The notes: a model not told the origin generated them from the letters alone. A stretch of DNA of 64,000 nucleotides from an uncultured Ruminococcus sp. (GCF_934476685.1 NZ_CAKSNX010000001.1:1-64000); one strand, 5' to 3'; shown: positions 35,053-44,520, counted from the stretch's first letter. A program made the numbers and translations.

Positions 35053-35826
35053 ATGGATAACATCAAAAAGCTTAAAAAGGAATCTGAAAATATAAATATC
35101 CCTGAGGAATGCCCCGAAAATGACAAGGCGCTGAAAACTCTTGCGGACGAAACAAAAACAGGTCATTACGATAACATAAATCTGCTTGTTCTTGCGGCTC
35201 TGCTTATTTTCACAGCGGTCACTTTCCTTGCGGTGAATGGAGGAAATTCATCTGACGGCGGCGGACTTGTGTTCAATCTGAAAAGCTTTATTTCGGGCGC
35301 ATACACACAGTCACTTGAAAACAGATACAACGATCAGCTCCCTGTTCCGGAAACATTCAAGGCTATCGAGGAGAGAGTTTCGTTGCTGTACGGCATAGGA
35401 AATAAGCTTTCCGATCCTATAAAGACTGTTGACGACGGCACAAATGCAGACAGAAACAGCTTTGACGAGCCGTCCGATAACAACAAGGACAAAAATGAAA
35501 ATGTAATAACCTCAACTGCTCCGCAGACGGATAAAAACGGAAACACAACGACTTCCAAAAAGGACGAAAAAGATAACGGCAAGGGTACAACGGCGGTAGA
35601 CAGACCCGACGGAACGACTTCCACCACCACTACCACAGCCGAAACCACCACAACAAATAATGACGCACCTGACGTAACGGTAACAACTACCGTTCCTGTG
35701 CCGGACGTAACGACCACAACTCCGCCTGCAACTTCGGAAACTACGCAGCCGACAGAACCTGTTCCTACCGAAACAACGACTTCTGAAACCACTGCGCAGG
35801 GAGGAGATAATCCTACTGATGAATAG
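35053..35826 (+). CDS. DHHW-like membrane protein with catalytic domain replaced by Thr-rich tail
   Basis: 257 residues: charged cytoplasmic tail (1-42), one membrane helix (about 43-62), a short extracellular segment, then about 130 residues rich in Thr, Asp and Pro. The segment after the helix, FNLKSFISGAYTQSLENRYNDQLPVPETFKA..., lines up with FSLSSYFSGDLTSGITDYFTDTIPGRETLKK... of the DHHW protein at 3718-6441. So this looks like the membrane-proximal part of a DHHW protein without the SGNH/DHHW catalytic domain; a mucin-like Thr-rich stretch takes its place. Pairs with the histidine-less MBOAT just upstream. Role unknown. Confidence 0.75.
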   Translation: MDNIKKLKKESENINIPEECPENDKALKTLADETKTGHYDNINLLVLAALLIFTAVTFLAVNGGNSSDGGGLVFNLKSFISGAYTQSLENRYNDQLPVPETFKAIEERVSLLYGIGNKLSDPIKTVDDGTNADRNSFDEPSDNNKDKNENVITSTAPQTDKNGNTTTSKKDEKDNGKGTTAVDRPDGTTSTTTTTAETTTTNNDAPDVTVTTTVPVPDVTTTTPPATSETTQPTEPVPTETTTSETTAQGGDNPTDE

Positions 35827-36790
35827 CGTATTCGACAACCCTTTTCCATACTCTGACGACAACAAGAGATATCAGACTTACAGCTGGTATCTGAAAAAGC
35901 GTTTCGGTAAAAAGGTATATAAAGTCCCGCTGAACATTGACCTCGGCTGCCCTAACAGGGACGGCACAAAAGGCATAGGCGGCTGCAAATTCTGCTCGGC
36001 TAAAATGAGCGGAGATTTTGCGGGCGACCCTGCGGACGATATATTAACTCAGTACGCTGAGATAAAGGAAAAAATGTCGCACAAGTGGGCAGACGGGTTA
36101 TGCATACCTTATTTTCAAGCAGGCTCAAACACCTACTGTGACGTTTCCACCCTCGAAAAAATGCTTTCTGCGGCAATGGGGTTTGATAATGCGGTCGGCA
36201 TAAGCGTTGCCACAAGGGCGGACTGCCTTGATGAAGAAAAATGCGCTCTGCTGGGCAGGTTTGCTCAAAAGACCTATCTTACGGTGGAACTTGGACTTCA
36301 GACCATACATGACGAAACTGCGCTGGCTATGAACAGATGCCACACATATGCGGACTTTCTCAAGGGCTATAAAATGCTGAGGGAAAACGGCGTTAATGTC
36401 TGCGTTCACATCATAAACGGACTGCCCAATGAGGACAGGGAAATGATGCTTGAAACGGTCAGGGAGCTTAGCAGGCTTGATATGCACAGCATAAAGATAC
36501 ATCTTCTGCACGTTCTGAAAAATACGGAGCTTGCGGCAATGTATGAGCGTGGAGAATTCAAGGCTATGGAAATGGAGGATTACGTTCAGCTGGTCTGCGA
36601 TCAGATCGAACTGCTTTCCCCAGAAACTGTGGTTCAGCGTGTAACAGGTGACGGCGCAAGGGACGAGCTTATCGCACCTATGTGGAGTCTGAAAAAATTC
36701 TGCGTTATGAATGAGATAGACAAAGAGCTTGGCAGGAGAAATTCCTGGCAGGGCAAATACTACAAGCATTATGCAGAGGATAAAGGATAG
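35819..36790 (+). CDS. TIGR01212 family radical SAM protein (YhcC-like)
   Basis: 323 residues. Radical SAM protein with the iron-sulfur cysteines in NIDLGCPNRDGTKGIGGCKFC (C-x8-9-C-x2-C, the spacing typical of TIGR01212), followed by YFQAGSNTYC and VELGLQTIHDETALAMNRCH. Function of the YhcC family is not firmly established. ATG overlaps the stop of the preceding gene by eight bases, so translation is coupled. Confidence 0.9.
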   Translation: MNSVFDNPFPYSDDNKRYQTYSWYLKKRFGKKVYKVPLNIDLGCPNRDGTKGIGGCKFCSAKMSGDFAGDPADDILTQYAEIKEKMSHKWADGLCIPYFQAGSNTYCDVSTLEKMLSAAMGFDNAVGISVATRADCLDEEKCALLGRFAQKTYLTVELGLQTIHDETALAMNRCHTYADFLKGYKMLRENGVNVCVHIINGLPNEDREMMLETVRELSRLDMHSIKIHLLHVLKNTELAAMYERGEFKAMEMEDYVQLVCDQIELLSPETVVQRVTGDGARDELIAPMWSLKKFCVMNEIDKELGRRNSWQGKYYKHYAEDKG

Positions 36791-36794
36791 AATT

Positions 36795-37241
36795 ATGGCT
36801 GAAAATACTGATAATAATTCAAGCAATGAAAATAATGAAAAAACAGAAAATATAAACAAAGGCAAAAACGGCAGAAAGAATATCATTATTTTTATCTGCA
36901 TTGCAGTCTTTGCGGTCATCGCAGCGGCTTTCTCGCCTTATATAAGCTCGGCTTATCAGAAGTTCAATATGAACAGGTTTGAGGAATATGCTTCCTTTAC
37001 ATCACAGGACGGCGAGTTTACAGTTTCGCTGAGAACTGTTCCCGAAACTGCTCTGACCAATGGTATGAAAATATCTGTTTATCTTATCGACAACACAGAT
37101 GAACGTGTGCGTTCCGTTTGTGAAACCAGAGTAGATACGGACAAAGATCAGACGGTAGATTTTTCAGAAAATGGTGATATAATAAAAATAGACGTTTCCG
37201 GCAATACGCTTGAAATAGACACGTCAAAATACAGAAAATAA
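36795..37241 (+). CDS. Hypothetical single-pass membrane protein
   Basis: 148 residues: Asn/Glu/Lys-rich cytoplasmic tail (1-28), one helix (about 30-50, IIIFICIAVFAVIAAAFSPY), and a small extracellular domain of about 95 residues (DGEFTVSLRTVPETALTNGMK...). No family recognised. I start at the ATG at 36795, four bases after the radical SAM gene's stop, with AAAGGA upstream. Probably the last coupled gene from the MBOAT-like operon. Confidence 0.65.
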   Translation: MAENTDNNSSNENNEKTENINKGKNGRKNIIIFICIAVFAVIAAAFSPYISSAYQKFNMNRFEEYASFTSQDGEFTVSLRTVPETALTNGMKISVYLIDNTDERVRSVCETRVDTDKDQTVDFSENGDIIKIDVSGNTLEIDTSKYRK

Positions 37242-37261
37242 TATCTGCGGAGGTAACAAAA

Positions 37262-37876
37262 ATGCAAAAGGCAATGAATATATCCTACGAGATAGGAAAT
37301 AAACTTTATCTCAATATAACAAATAAATGTCCATGCAGCTGCACATTCTGCATAAGGAACAATGGTGACGGAGCATATGGCTCTGACCCTCTGTGGCTCG
37401 AACATCAGCCGAATGAAGAGGAGGTTATCGCAAATCTTAAAACAAGAGATCTTAACAGCTATGAAGAGATAATCTTCTGCGGCTACGGCGAGCCGACCTG
37501 TGAGCTTGATATCCTCCTTGCTGCGGCAAGATATATCCGCTCGGTTTCAAAGACTCCCATAAGACTTAACACAAACGGTCTTGGCGATCTTATCAACAAA
37601 CGTGATATCGCACACGATTTCAGCGGACTTGTGGATACAATATCCATCAGCCTCAATGCGCCTACCGCTGAGGAATACAACGCTGTTACAAGACCTTCAT
37701 TCAAGGACGTAAACTGCTTTGAAGAGATGCTTTCTTTCGCTAAAAGCGTACAGAAGGAAGTGCCTAACGTTATGCTCACCGTTGTTGACATTATAGGGGA
37801 AGATGAGATAAAGAGATCTCAGGCTGTTGCGGACAAGGCAGGCATTCATTTAAGAGTACGCCCATACGAGGACTGA
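37262..37876 (+). CDS. TatD-family-associated radical SAM protein (TIGR04038-like)
   Basis: 204 residues. Cysteines in NKCPCSCTFCIRNNGDG form the CxxxCxxC motif for the [4Fe-4S] cluster; IRLNTNGLGDLI and DTISISLNAPTAEEYN follow as in short radical SAM enzymes. Members of TIGR04038 usually sit beside tatD; no tatD is in this window. Reaction unknown. GGAGG seven bases before the ATG. Confidence 0.85.
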   Translation: MQKAMNISYEIGNKLYLNITNKCPCSCTFCIRNNGDGAYGSDPLWLEHQPNEEEVIANLKTRDLNSYEEIIFCGYGEPTCELDILLAAARYIRSVSKTPIRLNTNGLGDLINKRDIAHDFSGLVDTISISLNAPTAEEYNAVTRPSFKDVNCFEEMLSFAKSVQKEVPNVMLTVVDIIGEDEIKRSQAVADKAGIHLRVRPYED

Positions 37877-37924
37877 TCTTACTGCCGCAAAATACAGCAA
37901 ATTTACTGAAAAGGGGCAAAAATT

Positions 37925-38815
37925 ATGTTTAAAATACAGATTCCTGCGACATCTGCCAACCTTGGCGCAGGCTTTGACGCACTGGGACTTGCGCTTTCGT
38001 TTTACAACTATGTTGAACTGGAAGAGTCGGATAGGATCGACATCAAATCCGCTGACGGACTTGATGTTCCCACAGACGAAAACAACCTTATCTACATTTC
38101 CGCAAAGGATCTTTATGCGGTATGCGGAAAAAAGCTGGAGGGATTAAAGCTTGTCCAGACCAGCAACATACCTATGGCAAGGGGGTTAGGCTCTTCATCT
38201 GCCTGCATAATCGCAGGTCTTGTTGGAGCAAACAAAATGCTGGGAGATCCTCTTACAAAGGACGATCTTGTGGATCTTGCGGCTCAGATAGAGGGACACC
38301 CTGACAACACTGCCCCTGCACTTCTCGGAGGTATCGTTACAGCGGTATTTGACGGAAGAAAGGTACGTTGGGTAAAGCAGGAGGTATTTACAAAGCTGAA
38401 ATTCGTGGCTATAATACCTGACTTTGAGTTAAAGACCGAGGCTGCGAGAGCTTGTCTGCCGAAAGAGGTTTCGCACAAGGACGCTGTTTTCAACCTTTCA
38501 AGAGCGGCTCTGTTCTCAGCTTCACTGCTGACCGGAAAATTTGAAAATCTGAGAACGGCAGTTGACGATAAGCTGCATCAGCCATATCGTATGGAGCTTA
38601 TCCCACACTGCAAAGATGTTTTCGATATCGCATACACTCACGGCGCATACGCAAGCTATATAAGCGGCGCAGGTCCGACAATAATGGCTATCGTAGACGA
38701 GGATAATACATACTTCGCAGGAAAGATGAAATTCTCCCTTGACAACGCAGGTCTTAAAGGCTGGCAGGTAAGGGAATTCCATATTGACAACGACGGGACA
38801 AAAATTATAGAATAA
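37925..38815 (+). CDS. thrB: Homoserine kinase
   Basis: 296 residues, GHMP kinase. IPATSANLGAGFDALGLAL at the N-terminus, the ATP loop IPMARGLGSSSACIIAGLVGA (about 81-101), GHPDNTAPALLGG and the C-terminal SGAGPTIMAI are all ThrB signatures. Phosphorylates homoserine in threonine synthesis. No thrC or hom is adjacent. GGGGC ribosome binding site. Confidence 0.96.
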   Translation: MFKIQIPATSANLGAGFDALGLALSFYNYVELEESDRIDIKSADGLDVPTDENNLIYISAKDLYAVCGKKLEGLKLVQTSNIPMARGLGSSSACIIAGLVGANKMLGDPLTKDDLVDLAAQIEGHPDNTAPALLGGIVTAVFDGRKVRWVKQEVFTKLKFVAIIPDFELKTEAARACLPKEVSHKDAVFNLSRAALFSASLLTGKFENLRTAVDDKLHQPYRMELIPHCKDVFDIAYTHGAYASYISGAGPTIMAIVDEDNTYFAGKMKFSLDNAGLKGWQVREFHIDNDGTKIIE

Positions 38816-38856
38816 CAATTATCTGACATAATGACTTATATATTTAGGTGTACAAT

Positions 38857-41130
38857 ATGATGAAAAGAAGATACAATATCGGATTGCTTGTGGCCTGCAT
38901 AACCGACCCGTTCAGCAACCGTCTAACCAGCGGAGCAATGAAAGCCTCTGAGGACCTTGATATCAACCTTTTTATTTTCCCAGGCAAATATCTTGATATC
39001 GACTATGACAAGAAAGATCATGACGCTCCATATGAATACCAGTACACATCACTGTTTGCATATGCGGCTAAAGCAAAGCTGGACTATCTTATCGTTGCCA
39101 CAGGCACAATATGCTATGCCTGCACAAACGAACGAAAGAAAGAATTTCTCTCGATGTTCGACGGCACGCCATGCATGAGCGTTGCCGCTGAGGTAGAGGG
39201 ATATGACTTCCTCCAGTTCGACAACAAGTCGGGAATAATCGCTGCCATAGACTATCTTGCACAGCAGCAGAACAGAAAAAATATCGGTATGATGATAGGC
39301 GACCTCAATAACTTTGAATGTGTTGAAAGATACAATGCTTATCTCAACGGTCTTGAAAACAATGGTCTTGACTATAAAAAAAGCTATGTTCAGACAAGCG
39401 ATATTTCACCAAACTGCCGTGAGCAGGCTGAAATACTCATAGACAACAACCCTGAGCTTGACGCTATACTGTGCGTTAATGATATGATAGCTACTGTTGT
39501 GTATGACGTTCTGCAGGAAAGAGGAAAGAGAGTTGGCAGAGATATTGCCGTCGTAGGATTTGACGATCTGCCGTTTTCAGCAAGGCTCGATCCGCCCCTT
39601 TCATCTGTAAGAGCGGACGCTCAGCTATTGGGTATCCGTGCAGTGGAAAAGGCTGTGAACTATCTTAACGGGGTTGAGGACAACGATCATCTGCTCAGCA
39701 CGACTTTCATACCAAGACAGTCAAGCTACTGTGGTCTGGGCATAATGAACACCGGTGACAGCGTTTTCACAGGTACAAAAGATGAGATACTGAAAAAAGC
39801 GAAAGAATTTCTTTTCGACAGCAACGGAAACGCTGAATTTGAAAATGCTGCCGCAAACTTTATCTCAAGATTCTTTGATTTTCTTGACCAAAGGTTCAAA
39901 AAGGCTATTGCCACAGATGATGATTTCAGACAGGCTGTGGATATCATTGACGATATGTTCAGCAAGGTATATGTTATAATCGACAACATAAGCAAGTTCA
40001 ACAGCCTTGTTGACAGCTGTATGCATTGGATAAAACGTGAATGTCCCGAAGAAAATCTCCAGTATTTAAGACGGATACACGAATATTACTACAAGCGTAT
40101 GTCAATATATGTTGTTGCGGATTACAGGCGGCTCCAGAACCAGCACAACGACCGCATACATATGGACAACCTTGTTATAAGAGATGCCCTCATGCTTGAC
40201 GTTACTGTCAGCGAGGGATATACGCTCGCATTAAAAAGACTCCATTGTCTTAACATTGATACATCTTATCTTTTCGTATTTGACGCACCTATGCTTCACA
40301 GACCGACTGATGATTTTCCCGATATAGGAACGCTCAATTTCAAGGCATACTGCTACGGACGTGATATTCATAAAGTACCTGAGGACAAGCAGAAGGTAAC
40401 ATCTCCTGAGATCTATGTTCATGACAGGCTTGCTTCCGACAGGCGGCACACAATGGTCGCAACACTGCTTTTCTATACGGAATGGCAGTATGGAATGGTG
40501 CTTGTTGAACCGCACGGCGAGGAAAATCTTGACGAACTGGAGCTTATCACATATCAGCTCAGCACATCAGTAAAGACAATACATCTGCTGAAAACGCAGG
40601 AAGATATGCTTGCCGCTCTGCACAGCAAAAATCTTGCTCTTGAAAACGAATCGCAGATAGATCAGCTTACGGGAATATTCAACAGACGTGGTTTCTACAC
40701 CAACGCAGAAGAGCTTATGAGCAAGCCTGAAAATGCAGGAAAGACGCTTATAATCTGCTACGGCGATATGGATAACCTTAAAATGGTCAACGATAAGTAT
40801 GGTCACGCAGAGGGCGACTTCTCCCTTAAATCACTGGCTGAATGTATGAAACATTCCTTTGGCGAGGACGCTGTCATAGCGAGAATGGGCGGAGATGAAT
40901 ACGCTGCGCTGAAAATAAAGACCTGCGAAAATGAGATAGAGGATATAAAGGCTAAAAAGGAAAGCTTTATAACAACTCTCAACGAAAATTCGGGCAAGCC
41001 GTACAGGATAAATATGTCCCTCGGCATAGGCGAATTTGTATGCGCAAACAGCTATGATCTCCAGACTGCGTTGGATAAGGCAGACGGTCTGCTCTACTCC
41101 GTAAAGGTCCGCCGCAAGAAAGAGATATAG
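38857..41130 (+). CDS. Soluble diguanylate cyclase with LacI-type ligand-binding sensor
   Basis: 757 residues, no signal peptide and no membrane helix. Residues about 1-290 form a type I periplasmic-binding-like fold as in LacI/GalR regulators (NIGLLVACITDPFSNRLTSGA, LDAILCVNDMIATVVYDVLQERG, DIAVVGFDDLPFSARLDPPLSSVR) but without a helix-turn-helix. A linking helical/GAF-like region follows, then a GGDEF domain (about 595-755) with LTGIFNRRGF and the active-site RMGGDEYAAL. It should make c-di-GMP in response to a cytoplasmic ligand, perhaps a sugar. I prefer the ATG at 38857 with AGGTG seven bases upstream over a GTG at 38848. Confidence 0.87.
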   Translation: MMKRRYNIGLLVACITDPFSNRLTSGAMKASEDLDINLFIFPGKYLDIDYDKKDHDAPYEYQYTSLFAYAAKAKLDYLIVATGTICYACTNERKKEFLSMFDGTPCMSVAAEVEGYDFLQFDNKSGIIAAIDYLAQQQNRKNIGMMIGDLNNFECVERYNAYLNGLENNGLDYKKSYVQTSDISPNCREQAEILIDNNPELDAILCVNDMIATVVYDVLQERGKRVGRDIAVVGFDDLPFSARLDPPLSSVRADAQLLGIRAVEKAVNYLNGVEDNDHLLSTTFIPRQSSYCGLGIMNTGDSVFTGTKDEILKKAKEFLFDSNGNAEFENAAANFISRFFDFLDQRFKKAIATDDDFRQAVDIIDDMFSKVYVIIDNISKFNSLVDSCMHWIKRECPEENLQYLRRIHEYYYKRMSIYVVADYRRLQNQHNDRIHMDNLVIRDALMLDVTVSEGYTLALKRLHCLNIDTSYLFVFDAPMLHRPTDDFPDIGTLNFKAYCYGRDIHKVPEDKQKVTSPEIYVHDRLASDRRHTMVATLLFYTEWQYGMVLVEPHGEENLDELELITYQLSTSVKTIHLLKTQEDMLAALHSKNLALENESQIDQLTGIFNRRGFYTNAEELMSKPENAGKTLIICYGDMDNLKMVNDKYGHAEGDFSLKSLAECMKHSFGEDAVIARMGGDEYAALKIKTCENEIEDIKAKKESFITTLNENSGKPYRINMSLGIGEFVCANSYDLQTALDKADGLLYSVKVRRKKEI

Positions 41131-41152
41131 AAATATTTAACATAACATAAAG

Positions 41153-41183
41153 AAAGAGGACGCTTTAAAACGTCCTCTTTTTA
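41153..41183. terminator. Bidirectional terminator between the GGDEF and GH5 genes
   Basis: Arms AAAGAGGACG and CGTCCTCTTT with T and A flanks. Confidence 0.85.
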
Positions 41184-41199
41184 TGTAATATAAAAGCTT

Positions 41200-42429
41200 T
41201 TATCCCTTTGTTACTTCGTAATCCTCACCGCTGACCGCACGCTGCAAAGCTGTAAGAAGGTCAGGATCATTCCACTGGAGAGTTGATCTGTTGAAACCTG
41301 CGCCGTTATCCCAAAGGAAAACAGGTATTCCTATATCGTGTGTAAGCTTTGTCAGCATTTCATCGAAATAGATAACGCTTGCCTTTTCATTGTTTCCTGT
41401 ACCGTACTCACCGATTATAACAGGGATACCATTATCAATGAATGTGGTCTTGAGTTTGTTTATCTGATTTTTCATAACGTCGGTTTCTGCATCCGTTCCC
41501 CATTCATACTGGTTTTCACACACGCAGAATTCCCAAGGGGTATAATAGTGAACTGAAACTATGCATCTGTTCTGTGGGTCTGTCGGCATTTTAAAACTTC
41601 TTGAAACAGTTTTGTCTATATCCGTCCAGTAGCCTGCAATAAGCAGATGCCTTTGCGGATTGTTTCCGCCTGTACTTCTCACAAGGTCAACAAATGACTG
41701 GTTCATCTTATTGAGCAGCTCATACGCCTTATTTGTGTTAAGGTCATCAAACCCGACTTCGTTCATTGACTCGAAAATAAGCTTGTCGGAATAGTTTTCA
41801 AATCTGCTGCATATCTGCGTCCAGATAGTCGAATATTCCTTGTACCAGCTGTCATAATCATTTTCAGCGGTTTCTCTTATCCATGCGCCGAACTCAGGAT
41901 CTCCGCCGCCGTCATGGTGAACGTTGATGATAACATACATATCGAGGTCATAAGCGTAATCAACGACCTCCTGCACTCTGTCCATCCATGCCTCGTCAAT
42001 AGTATAATTCTCGTCGATATGGTCACGCCAGGTCACAGGTATTCTTACTGCGTTAAAGCCCTGTGATTTAAGAGTTTCAAATATCTCAGGAGTAGTCATA
42101 ACGTTTCCCCAAAGCGTTTCATCAACGTTATCGGAATTTTCGTCTATCTGACCGTCGCCGTCCCTGTCTGCATTGCAGACGTCAAGGGTGTTTCCCAAAT
42201 TCCAGCAAAGCTGCATTTCGCCGCAAAGCTCCATAGAGGATATATCCCTCATCTCGCCCTTTGCTGTTTTGTCATTTTTACCGTTTTCGGAGCTAGCAGC
42301 AGAACTGCTTTTTGCAGCCGAGCTGTCCGAAGTGTTTGAGCAGGCTGTAAATGCTGTGCAGGCTAACACTGCCGCACATACCAAAGCACCTGCGCTTTTC
42401 ATTGTTCTAATTGTTCTGAATATGTTCAT
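41200..42429 (-). CDS. GH5 family endoglucanase-like lipoprotein
   Basis: 409 residues. Lipoprotein signal with lipobox AFTACS (cysteine about 29), Ser-rich linker, then a GH5 barrel. WNLGNTLD at the start of the barrel, FNAVRIPVTWRDH, the acid/base Glu in FESMNEVGF and the nucleophile Glu in VIIGEYGTGN are intact. Expected to cleave beta-1,4-glucans such as cellulose. Unlike cellulosomal GH5 enzymes it has no dockerin; it is tethered to the membrane by lipid. Monocistronic with extended -10 promoter upstream. Confidence 0.92.
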   Translation of the reverse strand: MNIFRTIRTMKSAGALVCAAVLACTAFTACSNTSDSSAAKSSSAASSENGKNDKTAKGEMRDISSMELCGEMQLCWNLGNTLDVCNADRDGDGQIDENSDNVDETLWGNVMTTPEIFETLKSQGFNAVRIPVTWRDHIDENYTIDEAWMDRVQEVVDYAYDLDMYVIINVHHDGGGDPEFGAWIRETAENDYDSWYKEYSTIWTQICSRFENYSDKLIFESMNEVGFDDLNTNKAYELLNKMNQSFVDLVRSTGGNNPQRHLLIAGYWTDIDKTVSRSFKMPTDPQNRCIVSVHYYTPWEFCVCENQYEWGTDAETDVMKNQINKLKTTFIDNGIPVIIGEYGTGNNEKASVIYFDEMLTKLTHDIGIPVFLWDNGAGFNRSTLQWNDPDLLTALQRAVSGEDYEVTKG

Positions 42430-42524
42430 ACTCGAACCTCCCTTTCACTAAAAACAATGTTCAGATTTTTATATTTACGCAATATAGCAATTTAAAAACC
42501 GCATTGTTTTTCTGTTACAAGTAT

Positions 42525-42533
42525 ATTATACCA
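42525..42533 (-). promoter_or_regulatory. Extended -10 promoter of the GH5 gene
   Basis: Minus strand TGGTATAAT (42533-42525). No good -35 at 17 bases. Leaves a leader of about 90 bases. Confidence 0.4.
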
Positions 42534-42571
42534 TAATTTTTTGAACAAAGGGGTTCATATTTCTATATTTT

Positions 42572-43651
42572 TCAGCTATTCTTTGAGCTTAAAAATTCTC
42601 TGATCGCAGAATAGAGCATATTCATTTCTTCATCAGTACCCACTGTGATGCGGAGGAAGTTATCTATAAGCGGCTTGTTGAAATATCTTATAAAAATGCC
42701 CTTTTCTCTCACGAACTCAAATATCTCCTTGGCAGGATATTTATTGTGTGAGGCAAAGAGGAAATTCGTTTCGCTGTCGAAAACCTTAAATCCCATTTCT
42801 CTGAGGATCTCTTTTCCCTCATCTCTTGTTTTCTTTATCTTCTCAACTGTTTCGCTGAAATATTCTTCATCTTTAAGGCACTCTGATGCGGCTGCGATAG
42901 CTATCTGATCCAGCGGATAGGAGTTATATGAATCCTTTACCGCCTGCATATACTTTATAAGCTCAGGCTGCGCAAAAGCCATTCCCACTCTCATACCTGC
43001 AAGGGAGCGTGACTTTGAGAATGTCTGCGTTACGATAAGGTTATCATACTCCTTTATAAGCTCCACGCAGGAATATTTTCCGAAATCCGCATAGGCTTCA
43101 TCTATGATAACTATGCAGTCCTTATTGTGTTCAAGAAGATCAACGATAAAATCCTTGCCCACGCCTATACTTGTGGGGGCGTTAGGGTTAGGAATGACCA
43201 CTCCGCCGTTTTCTTCATAGTAGTCCTTAACGTCTATCTCAAAATCCTTGTTTACCGCCTTAGTTACATAAGGTATTTTAAGCAGTTCGCACCATACAGG
43301 ATAGAAGGAATATGTTATATCTGGATAAACAATAGGCTTATCGGAATTAAAAAACGCACGGAACGCTGTGGCAAGCACATCATCAGAGCCGTTTCCGCAG
43401 AAAACATTTTCCGGTTCAAGTCCGTATCTTTCCGCAAGAGCCTTTTTCAGCGGCACAGCGTCTGCGCTTGGATATTTTTTAAGCTCGGCAGCGTCTATAC
43501 TATTTAATATCTTCTGCACACTTGGAGCAGGCGGATAAGGGTTTTCATTTGCATTGAGCTTTATTATCCTGTCGTTTTTAGGCTGTTCGCCTGCAACGTA
43601 TGGTTCGATATTTATAAGATTTTTTCTCCAAAGCTGTTTATTATCTGACAT
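42572..43651 (-). CDS. hisC: Histidinol-phosphate aminotransferase
   Basis: 359 residues. Class I/II aminotransferase: LNANENPYPPAPSV near the N-terminus, IIDEAYADF for PLP contact, and the Schiff-base lysine in TQTFSKSRSLAGMRVG. FLRITVGTDEEM at the C-terminus is typical of HisC. Converts imidazole acetol phosphate to histidinol phosphate. Single gene, not in a his operon; broader substrate use is possible. Confidence 0.92.
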   Translation of the reverse strand: MSDNKQLWRKNLINIEPYVAGEQPKNDRIIKLNANENPYPPAPSVQKILNSIDAAELKKYPSADAVPLKKALAERYGLEPENVFCGNGSDDVLATAFRAFFNSDKPIVYPDITYSFYPVWCELLKIPYVTKAVNKDFEIDVKDYYEENGGVVIPNPNAPTSIGVGKDFIVDLLEHNKDCIVIIDEAYADFGKYSCVELIKEYDNLIVTQTFSKSRSLAGMRVGMAFAQPELIKYMQAVKDSYNSYPLDQIAIAAASECLKDEEYFSETVEKIKKTRDEGKEILREMGFKVFDSETNFLFASHNKYPAKEIFEFVREKGIFIRYFNKPLIDNFLRITVGTDEEMNMLYSAIREFLSSKNS

Positions 43652-43710
43652 AGGGAATATCCTCTTTTCATTTTATCGTGGTAAAGTGGTAATATGCTAT
43701 TACATTCAAT

Positions 43711-43739
43711 ATAATAACACATATCCGCAGGTTTGTCAA
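43711..43739 (-). promoter_or_regulatory. Promoter of hisC
   Basis: Minus strand TTGACA (43739-43734), 17-base spacer, TATTAT (43716-43711). An inverted repeat TATCA/TGATA lies just upstream of the -35 (about 43740-43758). Confidence 0.7.
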
Positions 43740-43831
43740 TATCACTCAGACTGATATCTGACCTTTATAAATTATATATTGTTTTAGTATGAATGTCAAG
43801 AAATCCCCTGCGCCGCATTGCCAGACGCTAA

Positions 43832-44404
43832 TTATGCTCTGTCTATCTTTCTGCCTGCGTCAGCGGCAAGTCTGCTGAGTTTTTCAAGCTGTTCTACTGT
43901 GCAGACGAACACAGTTCTGCTCCTGCCCTTATAATCGTCGGGGAGAATACTGTTTATATCGAACTCGCCTACGCACATACCCGATTTTCCCCAGAAATGC
44001 TCTATGCAGCTTATCCAGCTGTTTATCTCATAGTCGAGATAGATCTCATCTTCGGGCGGTATTATCCCTCTTTCGCTGACTATCTTTAGTTCGCCGAACT
44101 GCTTGTAAAAATCATCAAAATCTATCTTTGCACCGAACTCTCTTGCATAGCCGTATTTTATCATTATCTGTATACAACCGAGCCATTTTACCTTGAAATC
44201 CGAAACTGTTGTGGGGACAAGTCCCTTTGTATCGAAAACATCATAGTTATCCCTTGCATAAAGTCTGGGCTTTTCAAGACATTCTGTTATCTCTGCCATT
44301 GCCTTTTCGTCATTATCTGATATCATCGAGAATATCTCTTTGTAGACTGAATCGTTGTCCATTGGTTTTGAATTTTTGCTTTTAAGTTTACTGAATAATC
44401 CCAT
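43832..44404 (-). CDS. Hypothetical protein
   Basis: 190 residues, soluble, not recognised. A Lys/Ser-rich N-terminus is followed by a helical, acidic domain (KEIFSMISDNDEKAMAEITECLEKP, YLDYEINSWISCIEHFWGKSGMCVGEFDINSILP). It resembles in style the small DUF6630-type proteins of Firmicutes, but I cannot confirm this. ACTTCCTTTC on the plus strand gives a GAAAGGAAG ribosome binding site before the ATG. Confidence 0.6.
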   Translation of the reverse strand: MGLFSKLKSKNSKPMDNDSVYKEIFSMISDNDEKAMAEITECLEKPRLYARDNYDVFDTKGLVPTTVSDFKVKWLGCIQIMIKYGYAREFGAKIDFDDFYKQFGELKIVSERGIIPPEDEIYLDYEINSWISCIEHFWGKSGMCVGEFDINSILPDDYKGRSRTVFVCTVEQLEKLSRLAADAGRKIDRA

Positions 44405-44520
44405 ATTATTTTACTTCCTTTCTATTCTTGATTTATCAATAATTAAATATTTTATAAGTTCAAGACATTTTGTTATATTATTTTCTAAATTCGCCATTTT
44501 ATGACACTGCATAGATCGAA

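Noticed and set aside
35334..35849. Val/Ser-rich open frame opposite the Thr-rich tail.
   Set aside because: Antisense of ACC/ACT-rich repeats; composition artefact.
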